Assembly (NCBI RefSeq): GCF_015706575.1
Contig: NW_024037068.1
Coordinates: 3,004,539 to 3,068,538, forward strand
Length of the DNA stretch: 64,000 nucleotides
Source of the DNA: Patiria miniata
Taxonomy: Eukaryota > Echinodermata > Asteroidea > Valvatida > Asterinidae
Direction of reading: 5' to 3'
The notes below the pieces were generated by a model. The model did no database searches. It had not been told where the DNA came from and saw only the letters and a list, made by a program, of their open reading frames with translations. Of the stretch, positions 47,515 through 58,949 are shown in pieces; within the stretch, counting starts at the first letter, position 1; each line of letters starts with the position of its first letter. The position numbers and the translations under genes were made by a program.

Positions 47515-47895
47515 CAGGCTTTTACATGTACCAACTTGGGTTTGTTATCGGAGTTGTCCTTCTCCTAGGCAGATTGCCGTCCAAGGCTTACGAGTTCTAC
47601 CCACCCGTGTTTGTTATCGGAGTTGTCCTTCTCCTAGGCAGATTGTCGTCCAAGGCTGACGAGTTCTACCAACCGTGTTTGTGATCGGAGTTGTTCTTCT
47701 CCTAGGCAGATTGCCATCCAAGGCTTACGAGTTCTACCCACCCGGGCACATTTGTTATCGGAGTTGTCCGTCTCCTAGGCAGATTGCCGTCCAAGGCTGA
47801 CGAGTTCTACCAACCCGTGTTTGTTATCGGAGTTGTCCGTCTCCTAGGCAGATTGCCGTCAAAGGCTGACGAGTTCTACCAACCCGGGGCACATT
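47515..47895. repeat. 69-bp minisatellite, about 5 copies
   Basis: Same unit as at 58950-60435 (gttatcggagttgtccttct ... aggctgacgagttctaccaa). Two copies contain small length changes, so the reading frame is not kept, unlike in the longer array. Confidence 0.95.
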
Positions 47896-48213
47896 TGTTT
47901 GATTTTACGTTCTTACAATGACAAAGTTACGAGAGCAGGAACTTGTATAACTGCAGCGCTTTCAACTGAACACTTACAAAAAAAAGTTGAAAAATTTCAC
48001 CTTTTTTTTGTCGGATAACAATAAGTGGATTCACATGAGGAAAAAAAAGTGTATGCATGTAAATACCGCAAGTAAAATTAAGGGAATAAATGTGGGCTTG
48101 GTTGGGTTTAAACACTACATGTATGTTTAAGACATGTTGGAGTCTGGATGCTGATAATTACATGAACAAGAGAGCGCATTTACTGCACACGCTATTGTGC
48201 CAACATGGACGCG

Positions 48214-48394
48214 CAGCCACCCTATTTTCGGTGGAAAAATTACCGTGGAACATGGCACACTTGCAAAATTCCCAACTGCACTCAGTGTCCGAGCATGCGC
48301 GAGGTGTAATGTACACGTGCGCACACACGCAAAGAGTGCTATATTTAGAAAGAATTCTGAATTTCGAGTTTTTCCACCTAAACTATGGTGGCTG
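48214..48394. mobile_element. 181-bp foldback MITE
   Basis: Inverted CAGCCACC ends continue as a G-rich ggtggaaaaa word on both sides. No target duplication seen. It lies between the minisatellite and the EEP fragment, only in duplication unit 1. Confidence 0.6.
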
Positions 48395-48455
48395 TGTCCA
48401 TGTCAGCATGTGTGCGTACGTCGAGTGCGAAGTTAAGTTTTCTAAATGTAAATTT

Positions 48456-49200
48456 CTATAGGCAAGGTTTTGTGTTGTCTTGTGAACAGGGCTTTAAATA
48501 GTGTCTGATAATGTTCAACGGAGAGAACATAAATACTCCATAATGGTCCGAAACATCACTTTTCAGAATCCCCGCTATAGTTTCAGTGGGTTTATAGTTT
48601 GTGATGATGTTGTCGACTAGCGTTCCCCTTTCTTTTCCTTGCTCCACAGATCTACGAGTTGGCTGTCCTTGGATCAGAGGGTAATGGCCGTTATTGTAGA
48701 GCATTCTTTTAAAATTTGTTGATGTCCTATGTTTGCTAAAAAGATTGATATTGAAATCCCCCATTATATAAGAGATTTTGTTTTCCTCATTAATTTTTGA
48801 AAGAACATTTTCGGAAGATTGTATCAATCTGGGATACAACATCTCACTTTTCCTTATTGTTGAAGGAACATGAAGTACACCAACAACAATATTTCTACCA
48901 GTTGGCCGGATAATTTCAATGAAATGGACATCAGGTGGAGTTGGGGCCCCATCTACTGGTATTTTCAAATCATCCCTTCCTTTAAACTTGATGCCCTTTC
49001 GCACGTAAATACCAACACCACCACCTTTGCCCTCTCTGATATAACCAGTAAATATATAACCATCCCTAGTTTTGTAGTTTTGTTTAAAATTTGTTTCTGC
49101 AAATGCTATCCAATCAAAGGGGTAGTGAAGGTCATTTAACATTTTTTTTATTTCACCAAAATTGTATGAAGATCGTTTGCATTAAGGAAAAAGCCAGAAA
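48456..49200 (-). pseudogene. LINE-type endonuclease (EEP) fragment downstream of gene B
   Basis: A 228-codon frame plus a short N-terminal piece in another frame encodes most of an APE-like endonuclease of a non-LTR retrotransposon ORF2. Landmarks in order: FFLNAND (catalytic Asn), IAFAETNF (catalytic Glu), GGGVGIYVRKG, GVLHVPS (usually Y, here H), YIMGDFNINLF (Asp/Asn), TLVDNIITN and SDHYGVF (the terminal Ser-Asp-His). No reverse transcriptase follows. There is a one-base frame change in an A-run near 49150. A homologous fragment lies at the same place next to gene C (60791-61640), so insertion preceded duplication. A piece at 49390-49540 resembles the FFPxSLSLWxxLP end of LINE reverse transcriptases. 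Confidence 0.75.
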
Positions 49201-49364
49201 ATTTATTTTTATACCTTTTTTGGAAATTCTCTTGTTTAAAAGTTCGGATGTCTAAGGTTTCAGATATTTTAGGACATATTCTTCTGTATAAATTATCTAA
49301 CAAACATTTACCATATATATATACTTTTGCCAAATGGCTAAAGAGAAGGCGGAAAAAATGACAA

Positions 49365-49562
49365 CTATAAAAATAAACCAAACTCATCCCAAAGATAATA
49401 AGAAAAGCTGAAGGTAGATATTGCTTTTCCTCTGAAATGACAAAAGATCGTATGATGGCGGAAAGGAGCCACTAGGCAAAGCGGTCCAAAGCGACAAAGA
49501 ACGTGGGAAGAAACTACCGGTGATATTGTATCTACTTCATCTTTGTTGTGGGTCGTGGCCTC
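49365..49562 (-). CDS. Gene B exon E4 (last coding exon)
   Basis: Acceptor ctgtttcag at 49563, phase 0, matching the phase-0 end of E3 (50255). The frame starts EATTHNKDEVDTISPVVSS, continues through a hydrophobic/aromatic tail and ends at TAG (49365). The first residues match gene C's E4 (GATTNDDDKKEPST); after about a dozen residues the two differ, and from there the gene B sequence seems to come from a LINE fragment. Gene B's C terminus may thus be altered. Confidence 0.45.
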   Translation of the reverse strand, partial: EATTHNKDEVDTISPVVSSHVLCRFGPLCLVAPFRHHTIFCHFRGKAISTFSFSYYLWDEFGLFL

Positions 49563-50254
49563 CTGAAACAGAGAAATTTGAGTGCAAAAGAGAAAAGACA
49601 AGTTCAGTTTCGCATCAACTGAATTATCTTGCACACATAGGCCTACTGTGTATATGGTTTCTGTGCAAGTTCAAATATGGTATTGTAAAGGATGTATGCA
49701 TTCCTGTATTCAGTGAAAAGAACTGGTAGGAAACATGGACATTTTGGTTAGCATGCTCTTCATCAGAAAGAACTGGATGTCGGATGTAGAGCACAAAATA
49801 GTAACTGTTCTAGTGCTCTTGTCTTAATACATTATTTGTTGTTTGTTTGTTTTTAAATAAAAATTGCTGTCAGTAACTCTTGGTGGTTGTTACAGATGTT
49901 ACCGGTACTGCTATTTTAACTTCGTATTGTGTCATTTGATCCTGTCTGTGTAAATGTTTTCTTTTTGTAAAATTTGACACTATTAAACGTGGCTGCAAGT
50001 TCGAATTTGATAAACCGACAGTTGCAAATGGATTCATGTTGTTTTGTGGGATTTAATGGTGATCATGCTCGAACACTCAGTCTGGTATACGCAATTAATA
50101 CCACCAATTAATGTGACAGTTTTTACCAATTTTGAGTAACTTTACATGCAAGTGAATAAAAACTTCAAGGTGTCATGTTTGGTTTGATGAAAGTATGTGA
50201 ACGCTCTGATAAAAAAAAATAAAGTGAAACAATAACACATACACCCCCACTTAC

Positions 50255-50343
50255 CGAGTCTGGGTCATTGTCTTTAACGCCATCCTCACTCTTACTTAAT
50301 TCTGAATCGCTAACGTCAACTTTACAATCAAAGTTAAAAGTAT
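50255..50343 (-). CDS. Gene B exon E3
   Basis: An 89-bp exon (acceptor ttctccag, donor GTAAGTG), phase 1 to 0, encoding an acidic Ser/Asp-rich stretch: DTFNFDCKVDVSDSELSKSE and on to NDPDS. It matches gene C's E3 in phase, donor and acidic ending (SDTDS), and gene A's E3 in phase. Confidence 0.62.
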
Positions 50344-50411
50344 CTGGAGAAAAAAAAATGCAATGATAACCATCCATACCATAATGCTTTTACATAATGT
50401 ATGCATTCCAC

Positions 50412-50522
50412 CTGTAAGTTTACATAACCTTTCTCAAACTCCCTGAGGGTGCGTTCAAGTAGCTTACCCAGATCGACTCGTGTGAAGGCAGACAGTTTAG
50501 CAACGACAGCGGGGCTAATCAA
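50412..50522 (-). other. Possible alternative exon between E2 and E3 of gene B
   Basis: A frame reading LISPAVVAKLSAFTRVDLGK and then LLERTLREFEKGYVNLQ ends at a cag|GTGGAATG donor-like site. A partial homologue is in gene C at 63292-63335 (ending GKDCANLQ before GTGGGGTG). Its phase-0 end does not fit E3's phase-1 start, so normal inclusion between E2 and E3 would shift frame. It may be an alternative terminal exon, or not an exon. Confidence 0.25.
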
Positions 50523-51251
50523 ATGCTTAACCGCAGGCTAGGCCATCACAATCCTCACGTGATGTCCGAAGCCGTGGCCATAGCCTCTGGCAAAACGCCT
50601 GTTTCGGATTTGGTCTTAGTTTGAAATTTAGTGCTTTTCAGTTAATTGCAAAACTCAAAAAAGTTGGGCTAGAATTATAGCCCCAGCAGTCACTATGAAC
50701 TCGTGATTACATTTATACTTCAAGCAAAGTTCCATTTATAAGTCCACTTGAGATTTCTGCTGTCCAGCTGTTGCTTGGAATGAACAATGCATGCGTGTGA
50801 CGTATTTCCACCACTGACTCTGCTCCACGAGCAGGGTCTGTGGTGGCTGACCCGGGTGAGCCCCAAGAATGATGTCGGAGTTAATCGTACGGCACAGGGC
50901 TGACCCCTGTTGTCCCGTAGGAGCTAATCGAACCCACCCTTTCTGAAACACATTAGTTTTACTAAATGTATGACAGAAAAGAGCAAATAAGATATTTAAA
51001 AGGAATTTCTGAAAGAGTTAAAGCCATTATCAGTGTATAGAAGGAAACTTTCATATACCTTTCTTCCAATTTTCAGAATTTTAATAAAAAATTAGATTGA
51101 CAACATCATCCCTTATTAAATCCCATAGGGCCTACTCCTAATAAAAAGAAATCCCATCTGAGTTTTGAAATATATAGATGCTGACAGTAGATACAGTCAC
51201 ATTTGTCTTTACTGTTAAATGATTACTTTTGAATTGTAAAAATGTACATAC
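50523..51251. other. Gene B intron
   Basis: The part at 50950-51200 aligns with 63350-63590 next to gene C. A 71-codon frame at 50736-50951 on the minus strand has no paired splice sites or recognised domain. Confidence 0.5.
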
Positions 51252-51330
51252 CATTACATTTATTTGGATCGCACCGATTCCTTAAGGGTTCCGGTGCAGG
51301 CTTTACAAGGTCATAATTGTCGTCGTAAAT
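51252..51330 (-). CDS. Gene B exon E2
   Basis: A 79-bp exon (acceptor tttcatttag, donor GTATGT), phase 0 to 1, encoding about 26 residues: IYDDNYDLVKPAPEPLRN followed by RCDPNKCN. It corresponds to gene A's E2 (61 bp) with six more codons, and the introns are homologous. Two Tyr in acidic context (IYDDNYDLV) look like possible phosphorylation or SH2-binding sites; this is inference. Two Cys near the end. Confidence 0.62.
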
Positions 51331-51760
51331 CTAAATGAAAGAGACGAAAATGTTAATTGAAAACTGAGTATATGTCAAGTTTCAGTTGCCATAGAGGAAC
51401 GCAATCTTACAAATGTTGAGCCACTTTTCATTACAAAGGATAATGGCATAGTTCTTGATGGTTCGTCAGCCTTGTCACAAGTTAGCTGGTTTCAACTTGA
51501 TTCACATCACAAAATGCACAACCATATCAAATATGTGCAATGTACTTTCATTGCTACTGTACATGTTTTTTTTCTGAGTTCCCCCAAATAGATTTGATTT
51601 TTCAAATGTTGCCACTTTTCTAGCAATTCAAAAGTGGATTGAACTAAAAAAAAAAAAAAAAACCTGGCATCCTTTTTAGTTCAGTTTCACATCAACTGAG
51701 TTATCTTGCACACATAGCGCGCTAGCAGTGCAGGCCACTGTCAACTGGTCGGATTCGACA

Positions 51761-52368
51761 CAGTATGGCCACTGCTTGAAAAAATTTTCAAGGTCTTGAA
51801 AAATTGAGACCCAACTTGAAAACTTGAAAAAAAAAATGAAAAAGCAAGAAATCTTGAAAATTTTCAACTAAAAGTACAAAACCATATGTTTTGTAGAAAC
51901 TTTGACAACTTTTTCCACTGAACACCCAGCTTTTTAGCGACTTTTATTTTTACTTTAATTGTAATTCTTTTAGCATTGGCGTCCTATACTTACGGTCAGA
52001 CCCTGCAGTGTATGTAAGGAAAGCATGACACGCGCGCGGGAGAGGGCTTTGTGACCGTTTTAGCTGATTTTCGGCTAACTTTGACAGAATGTTTGTTAAA
52101 AAAAGAGTTTGACAGAAAATTTGACAGAATGGATTTTTTTGGCAGATTTCTGTCAGGATTCTGCAAAAATAGTATTTTGACACAAAATTAACAGCAAATT
52201 TGAAAAAAAAATGGCACATTTGTTGAAAAGAGCTTCAATCCTTTCAAAAAAAACCTTTGCATAATGGGACAGGTTGGTTAGTCTAGTAATTTTCATAGGC
52301 TTGAAAAATCTTGAAAAAATTTAGATGGCGATCTTGAAAAAGAAAAAAAAACCAGAGTGGCCACACTG
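51761..52368. mobile_element. hAT-like MITE, 608 bp, perfect 8-bp TSD
   Basis: Ends CAGTATGGCCACT and (reverse complement) CAGTGTGGCCACT are flanked by identical ATTCGACA (51753-51760, 52369-52376). The body is rich in cttgaaaa / ttttcaag words and contains the cttacggtcagaccctg block shared with 22766-23055. It is in the gene B intron between E1 and E2. Confidence 0.92.
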
Positions 52369-53062
52369 ATTCGACATCGTTAAAATGCCAAGAAAACACC
52401 GATGGAGAATGAACATTTTTGCAAGTTCATTTACAGAATTGATTTAGCTTGTCTGTGTATGTATTTTCTGTGTTCAAGAGTTCATTTTGAGATCGCACTA
52501 CTCGTATTTGGAGTGATACATGCCGCGTGTTTCCCGAAATTTTTGACTGTAAAAACAGGTCTGTCGGCCCATGGTGGGCCGCTCGCCACACATGCACGCA
52601 TCACACACCTTAGAGTTTTGGTCAGCTCCCCGCGTCTTGACTAGCGTTGTGCATATGGTGCGAACGACCTGAATTTTCCATTATTTTTTGAAATTATCGA
52701 ACATAAATATATTGACAATAATTAAAGGTAGGTTTCGTTCACTTTTTGTTGCCATATTGTGTATAACTTTCGTAGTGCAATGGAAATAGTTCAGGCTAAA
52801 ACTTCGCATATAATTGAATACCATTCATGCCATTCAATCTGCATAAAAAAAAATTGGCAAAAAAAAAAAAATTCCGACCGACCGACCCTATTTTTGAAAG
52901 GCATGTAATCAGAAGCAGAACAATTTTTTGCCTCATCAGATTAACTTTGCTTATCAACGGGCCATGCTTCACCTTCGTAACCACACGGCTGTATGGCGAA
53001 TTATTTCTGATCTAAACCTGTATGAAAGAATCATCAACTATAAACGTTTTTAACCAACTTAC

Positions 53063-53113
53063 CTCTTCCTCCTCTCGTAACTGAAAATTGAAGTACCAAA
53101 GAATAGGGTGCAT
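53063..53113 (-). CDS. Gene B exon E1
   Basis: A GTAAGT donor follows ...CGAGAGGAGGAAGAG in phase 0, matching E2's phase-0 start. The only upstream ATG in frame (53113) gives MHPILWYFNFQLREEEE, but it lies less than 20 bases from the start of the TATA box and would be upstream of a normal transcription start. Either initiation is unusual, or this exon is 5' untranslated. The sequence aligns with gene A's E1 region. Confidence 0.4.
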
Positions 53114-53121
53114 TCTCACGG

Positions 53122-53237
53122 TTTTATATACTCTCAAACATGATGTCAGATGGTCACCTGATTTTTTGGTAGTTGGCACGAGATGGTACGTGGGCGTTGC
53201 ATGGCAGAAACTCACACCCACCTCTCATTGTTATTGG
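53122..53237 (-). promoter_or_regulatory. Gene B core promoter: TATA box and CCAAT box
   Basis: TATATAAAA at 53130-53122 and CCAAT at 53237-53233 on the minus strand, with the aaaaaatcagg word between, as in gene A. The LTR of a gypsy fossil begins about 30-40 bp further upstream. Confidence 0.6.
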
Positions 53238-53269
53238 TGCATTTCTCATGACGGAAAGTCCTGGTGTCT

Positions 53270-55400
53270 ACTTCATTCACTTACCCAAATAGCTACTACA
53301 TATGCATATTTATTCAGCCGACAGGCTCAAACAATGATTTAATCAACCAACGAGCGCCCTCTCGGGGCCTACCCATTATGCTACGTCATGAATCTTTTTT
53401 TCTAGCGACCGCATCGTGCATGTGGTGTACTGACGGGAGTTATCGAGACTTGACTCGTTATTCTTTGTTGCTCTGGAACCAATGTGTTTTATTACCACAA
53501 CAGAGGGCGCTATAACAGTTCACAGTGATAATACACTACACTCCTCCCCTACTAAAAATGTGCTTGTTTGAAATCCCATACAACTGGGTTATACATGTAC
53601 ATTTAATTTCAATCTGGGTAGATTTTTACACAATGTCAGTTTTTGCCAATTTGTTAACATGGGTGCTTTTCTTTTGTTCAATTATCACACTCTTAATACA
53701 ATGCAGTCTGGTTTACAATTTAACTGACTGAATTAGTTGCATTTTTCCAAATTTGTCACATTGAACTTAAAAAAAGAAAAATGTACATGTACTTGCATGT
53801 TGCTTTTACAGAACAAAACCTAATTAGTCAGCACAACTCCACTTGAATTATATAGTAAAATTGTCGATTTGACTTGCTTAGTTGCTTTACCTATGGTTTG
53901 AATGTTCACCCATGGAGTTTAATACAAAGAGATAAACTCAATTAAATATTTTTCTTAAATGTAAAGCATTTACATGGACTCAATCAGTCTATCAGGTTTT
54001 TTTTATCACTCTTTTTGGGTATCTACCTCCTGGAGTCTGTGTAGTCTGGAGCTTTGGAGATGACTGAACTGGAGGTGATTCTGGAATGCCCTGCACATTT
54101 GACTGATTTTCCTCTGACCCCTCTGAACTCCCTGAATCACTCTGAACCATCTCAGACGGTGAACTCGGTTTATGAGCACCTATCTCATGATCAATTCTTT
54201 TGGGAACAAGTTGCACTGGCTCAGGTGCCGTTTCCTTGGGTAATTGTGGTGATACTTGATCATCTACTTGTGAACCCTTTACATTTCCAGCTGCAAGTAA
54301 GTGATCGACATGACAATGACAAAGTTTTTCTCCCACTTTTACATGGTAAATCAAAGGTCCCAGCCTTTTTGCAACAACCCCCACTACGTATTTCTCCTTT
54401 CCACTGGGAAGTTTTTTACCATGACTCTGTCCGACTTCCCCAATTCCCTGAATATCCACTTTAGTAGTGTCGCTTTTAGATTTCGGGTTTTCTTTTTCCC
54501 GAATGCTAGTGTTTGCATCTGGCTTAAGCAAACTAAACCTAGTTCTTGGTGCATGTTTGAACAACAATTCGTAGGGAGAGTAGCCTGTCGAAGACTGAGG
54601 GGTTACTCGATATGACAATAAAAAGTTGTCAAGTCGATGTAATGGCACTCTTTGATTTTTCCCAAGCTTGTCATCCATCAAATACTTCTTCAGACTTTGT
54701 TTCACAATTTGTACACTCCTCTCCGCAGCACCATTTGAAGCTGGGTGATACGGGGGTACTAGTGTATGTTTGATTCAATTTTGCTCAGGAATACCACAAA
54801 TTCTTCTGACCTAAATTGCGGTCCATTGTTGGACACCAATTCTTCAGCTAATTCAAAGTTGCAAACCAACCCCTCAATACTTCCACAGTCTTGGCACTGG
54901 TAGTCATCTTCATGACCTCTACATTTATCCACTTAGTATAACTATCAATCATCACAAAGTAATTATACCCTCAAGTTCACAGAAATCAACATGCACTCTC
55001 TCCCAGGTTTTCTTGCGTGTGACCATGGTACTAAGGAGATCTTACTTGGGTTATTTCTCATTGCACTGCATGCTGCACTATCCTGTGCCATTTTCTCAAT
55101 TTGATGATCCAGTTTAGGGAACCAGAAATAGCTGCGTGCTACAGCCTTCATGCGAACAACACCTGTATGTTCCTGATGCAGTTCATTTATGAGTCTTTCT
55201 CTGTACTTTGGTGGAATTATGACTCTCAAACCCCACAATAGACAACCTTGGTCCACACTTAGTTCTTGTCTCCTTACAAAGTAATCTTTGTTCTTCCTCA
55301 ATGTGTTTTGGCCAACCACGCTGTATATAGTCAAATACTCTGCTGAGTACTGGGTTTTTAAGAGTTTCTTCTCTTATTTCCCTGGCGGACACAGGTAAGT
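53270..55400 (-). mobile_element. Ty3/gypsy LTR retrotransposon fossil: 3' part of pol and 3' LTR
   Basis: Minus-strand order: the region between RNase H and integrase with the H2C2 zinc-binding segment (about 55.4-55.0 kb), remains of the integrase core (about 54.95-54.7 kb), the integrase C-terminal part with the typical YRVTPQSSTGYSPYELLF (about 54.65 kb), then a basic C-terminal tail. A purine-rich tract near 53545 precedes a likely 3' LTR (about 53542 to 53.27 kb), which includes an AATAAA. Gag, protease, reverse transcriptase and the 5' LTR are absent from the window. The copy is truncated and broken, with several breaks in what is left. It is old, judging by the decay. Confidence 0.8.
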
Positions 55401-56734
55401 CATCTGTGTAGGTGAATTAGTTCACCGGTAGCTCTGTTGCGAGATTTATCTTACTCTCTACTGGGAATCTCCATAAAAGGAGTTATTTTTACATCTTACT
55501 TGCGAGCTGGAAACTCTATTATAAAGCTAGAGGGGCAAAAAGTAAAATTGTTGAGCAAAATCGTTGGAAATTTATAATTTTTGACTTGTTTGGCATGAAG
55601 CAGCTAGATTTGAACCCCTGACTGTCTGATCATGAGTCGCGAACCCTAGGCCACACTCCGCCATATATATCAATATCTTGTAAATTTGTATTCAATATTT
55701 CAAAAAACTTTTGTCATATGTACTTCATAGAGAACGATCACTGTGTTTTACCAGGAACCTAGAACTGAACAAGCAATATACATGATTTATGTTAATGTTG
55801 TTCCGCGGTACGCAGTAGAAATGAACAAGCAATGTACATGTACATGATTTATGTTAATGTACCGGTACAAATTAATGTCAAGTTTTCATGTTCGTACCAT
55901 ATTAAATTGATGATGGCAAATTTGGGCAATTTTTTTTTTGGGGGGGGGGGGGGGGGGGATGGGGGGCCCAAATGATTTCAATTCATCCATTGTCATGGGC
56001 TTATTTCTCATCAGGGGAAGTCCCGCTTGTTCCCACAAAATTCAATAGGATCCATTGAATTCAAGCTTTTTCACATTCTCCATGGGCAGATCAAGGGGCT
56101 ACGGGACGGTTTACAAAAACAAACACCGGTACCCTGTCAACAAGCAACCAAATATGCCTGCTTTCTGTAAACTGCATGATATGGTGGTTGATTTTTTTTA
56201 ATTTTATTTTTTTATGTTCATGTTTATGTATACACCTTCTTGCCAAATTTCTAACCAAATATTTCTGCATATGGACCATATGTGCCATATGATATCATCC
56301 CTACAGGCAACAGCTGCGCGAAACATTGAAGCATCTTTTACATACATTGTTATTTGCACCACATTTAACATTATGGTACATGTATGTCAACACTCCTGGT
56401 GTGCTGACATTTTCAATGAGTTACAGTGTTTTCAAAAAACAAATATGGGTACCCTGGCAACAAGCAAACAAATATGCCTATACTTTCAATAAAATGTTGT
56501 TTGTGACTTTGTCCAAGAAAGAACTTATGGGATTATTATGTCTGTCCATAATTGTTGTCCTAGCCCTACATGTACATACATGTGCATACATACATGTACA
56601 TGTATGCAGTATGTACAAAATGTGTGTCTGTGGTATTTTGATTAAAATTTCTTAAAATTGGTCTCATTTCAATGGTTGCTGTCCAATTGGAATCAAACTT
56701 GAATAGATGCATCACAGGGACCTTCATATGATAA

Positions 56735-56965
56735 CCATGTCAAAGGTCACATACGAAGTTCAAAGGTCACATACCAAGGTCAAAGGTCACATACCAAGTT
56801 CAAAGGTCATATGAGGTCAAGTTGTAAAATAGGCTGAAAATGTAAAATTGGTCTTGTTTCAAAAATTGAAGTTCAATTGGAACTTGGGTCATAGATGCAA
56901 CATGACAACCTTCATAGGATAATGATGTCAAAGGTCATTCACCAAGGTCAAAGGTCACTCTTTAA
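56735..56965. repeat. Repeated AGGTCAAAGGTCA words (DR1-like)
   Basis: The sequence contains about seven caaaggtca words, twice as ccaaggtcaaaggtca, i.e. two AGGTCA half-sites spaced by one base. This is the consensus DR1 response element of nuclear receptors (HNF4, RXR/PPAR, COUP). It belongs to a 320-bp segment present only in duplication unit 2. Whether it binds anything is unknown. Confidence 0.7.
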
Positions 56966-57351
56966 AGATCATGATTGCAATAGCAGGCAAGACACGTGAT
57001 TCAAGATAGTGAACCGACTTGTTTTAATGTTCCATATGTATACATCTTCCTGTCAAATTTCTATCTAAACATTCTTGCATAATTAATAGAGCATGTGTTA
57101 TATATGCCAACAGGCAACTGCTGGGCAAAAACATGCATCTTTTCACATGTTATTTGGCCCACATCATTGAACAGTATTGTCAACACCTTGAAACCATTCA
57201 AAATTTCAAGAGGTATTTCAAAATCATGCCGGCATTTCCTTGGCATGAAACAAGTGAGAAATTTTTGGTCCCCTGAAATACGGATGGGATGCCAGTCCAT
57301 CACTCATGCCGGTACCCATTTATACTCCTGGACGCCGGGGAGAGAGGCAAG

Positions 57352-57445
57352 TGGAGGTGAAGTGGCTTGCCAAAGGACACAACATATGACCAGCAGCTGG
57401 ATTTGAACCCCTGACCATCCGATCAAACACTAGGCCACTCTCCAC
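57352..57445 (-). repeat. tRNA-derived SINE-like sequence, duplicate of 45605-45705
   Basis: Same A-box-like, B-box and cttggcaagccacttcac order on the minus strand as in unit 1, about 95 percent alike by eye. Confidence 0.6.
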
Positions 57446-58949
57446 AGTGCCAATATTTGGTATAAATTAGTATTCAATTTTTCATTCCAAGTCATATGCT
57501 TTTGTCATATATTTTTTTGCACTTCATACATGGTGAATTTTTTTTTTTAACTCCAGCAGAATGTCATGATTGCAAAATCAGGGTATTTCTCAACAGGGGA
57601 ATTCCAGTTTTCTTTTCAAACACCTGGACATCCACTGGATGTGAAACTTGCTGAGGTTTCAACTTTCATTGTACAAGTTGGCACACATTCATGCACAAAT
57701 GGCTTATATAAATTTAACACACATTCTTTTGATAGGAATGCCACACACCATGTTTTTGTTTTGTTGACATATTGTTGAATGAAAATGGCCAAATATAAAT
57801 TTAAAGGCTATTGCAGAAAAAGTTGAGGGGTCTGCCCCCCCCCCCCCAGCCCTTTTAGGGTTAAGGGGATCAAAGCGTCAGCCGACATTTGAAGAAAAAA
57901 AGTAGGGATAAAATGAAAGACGTAGCGCCGCAAACACTTTTGGGGCAAGCTCCATACAACAAACCGAAAAGTTTTTGGGGCCAAAGAGATAGATTTGGAT
58001 GAAAGAAGTGTAATATCTTGAAATGTGCAAAATCTTACTGCAAAAAAACCGAAAAAACCCAGACAAGACATGCCAAGTAAACCTGGTCTTAGAGTTCATA
58101 AAATTCTTGCAGAATGGCTGTTCACTGGTATCAGTCAGTCCAGTACAAAGAGTATATTTTAGTAGAATTAGCAAAAACTAACACATGACACCAATTTACA
58201 ATTATCTGGTCTGCCAACAGCTGCACAAAACCATTTATTCTTATGCAAATGACCTCATAGTGAAACTCTGGCATTTCAATAAAATATTGTGTTGTTTTTT
58301 TTTGTACGGACGGTACCAAGACAAACTGATATTCTTGTGTGTCTATTAATTAAGCTTTAAGTCACAAGTACATAGCCAAATTATTTAACATTGCAAAAAA
58401 AACACATGATGGTGAAACTTTTAAAGTTGAAAGTTACATGACATACAATTATAGAAAGGTAAATTACATGTGCAACTTTTTAGACTAAGAGTCTGATATA
58501 CGTATTTGTAAGTCATTACCGGTTTACACAAATCGTTCAAAATCTTAGTTCACTTTGGTGTTGTACGCACTCAGACAAACTGATTTTTGTTTGTATCCAT
58601 AAGTTAATTTTTTAATCACAATATCAGCCAGACTAATAAGCAAAAAATATGGTAAAATAACAATTATAATGTAAGTTACGTCTGTTACTCCGTAAACTAA
58701 GATTTTGAGTGTTTTTGTAAGTTACTGATTTTACAAAAATCACCTTTTGTTCTTTTAATTAAACAATTGCACACATACACAGATAAAGTAGGTAAACAGT
58801 TGAATTTTCTCACTCAACTATTTGAAATCTTGATCAATGTTAAACTCCATTTAATCCGCACATCCACGGAGTGAAAAAAACAGACAAAAAACTCTTTTGA
58901 GAAAAATATCTGGAAAAACCCCGTGAATAGTACTGATTAACATGGTTGC

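Larger units (their letters stand above)
43980..50520. repeat. Tandem segmental duplication, unit 1
   Basis: This block aligns in order with 55460-63330. Matching landmarks: ctccataaaaggagttattt (44067 and 55469), tcaacactcctggtgtgctg (44519 and 56388), ccaacaggcaactgctgggc (45368 and 57107), the 69-bp minisatellite (47.5-47.9 and 58.9-60.4), the EEP fragment, exon E4 and exon E3. Offset grows from 11.4 to 12.9 kb because of later insertions. Each unit contains the 3' half of one gene (B or C) and its downstream DNA. Confidence 0.88.
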
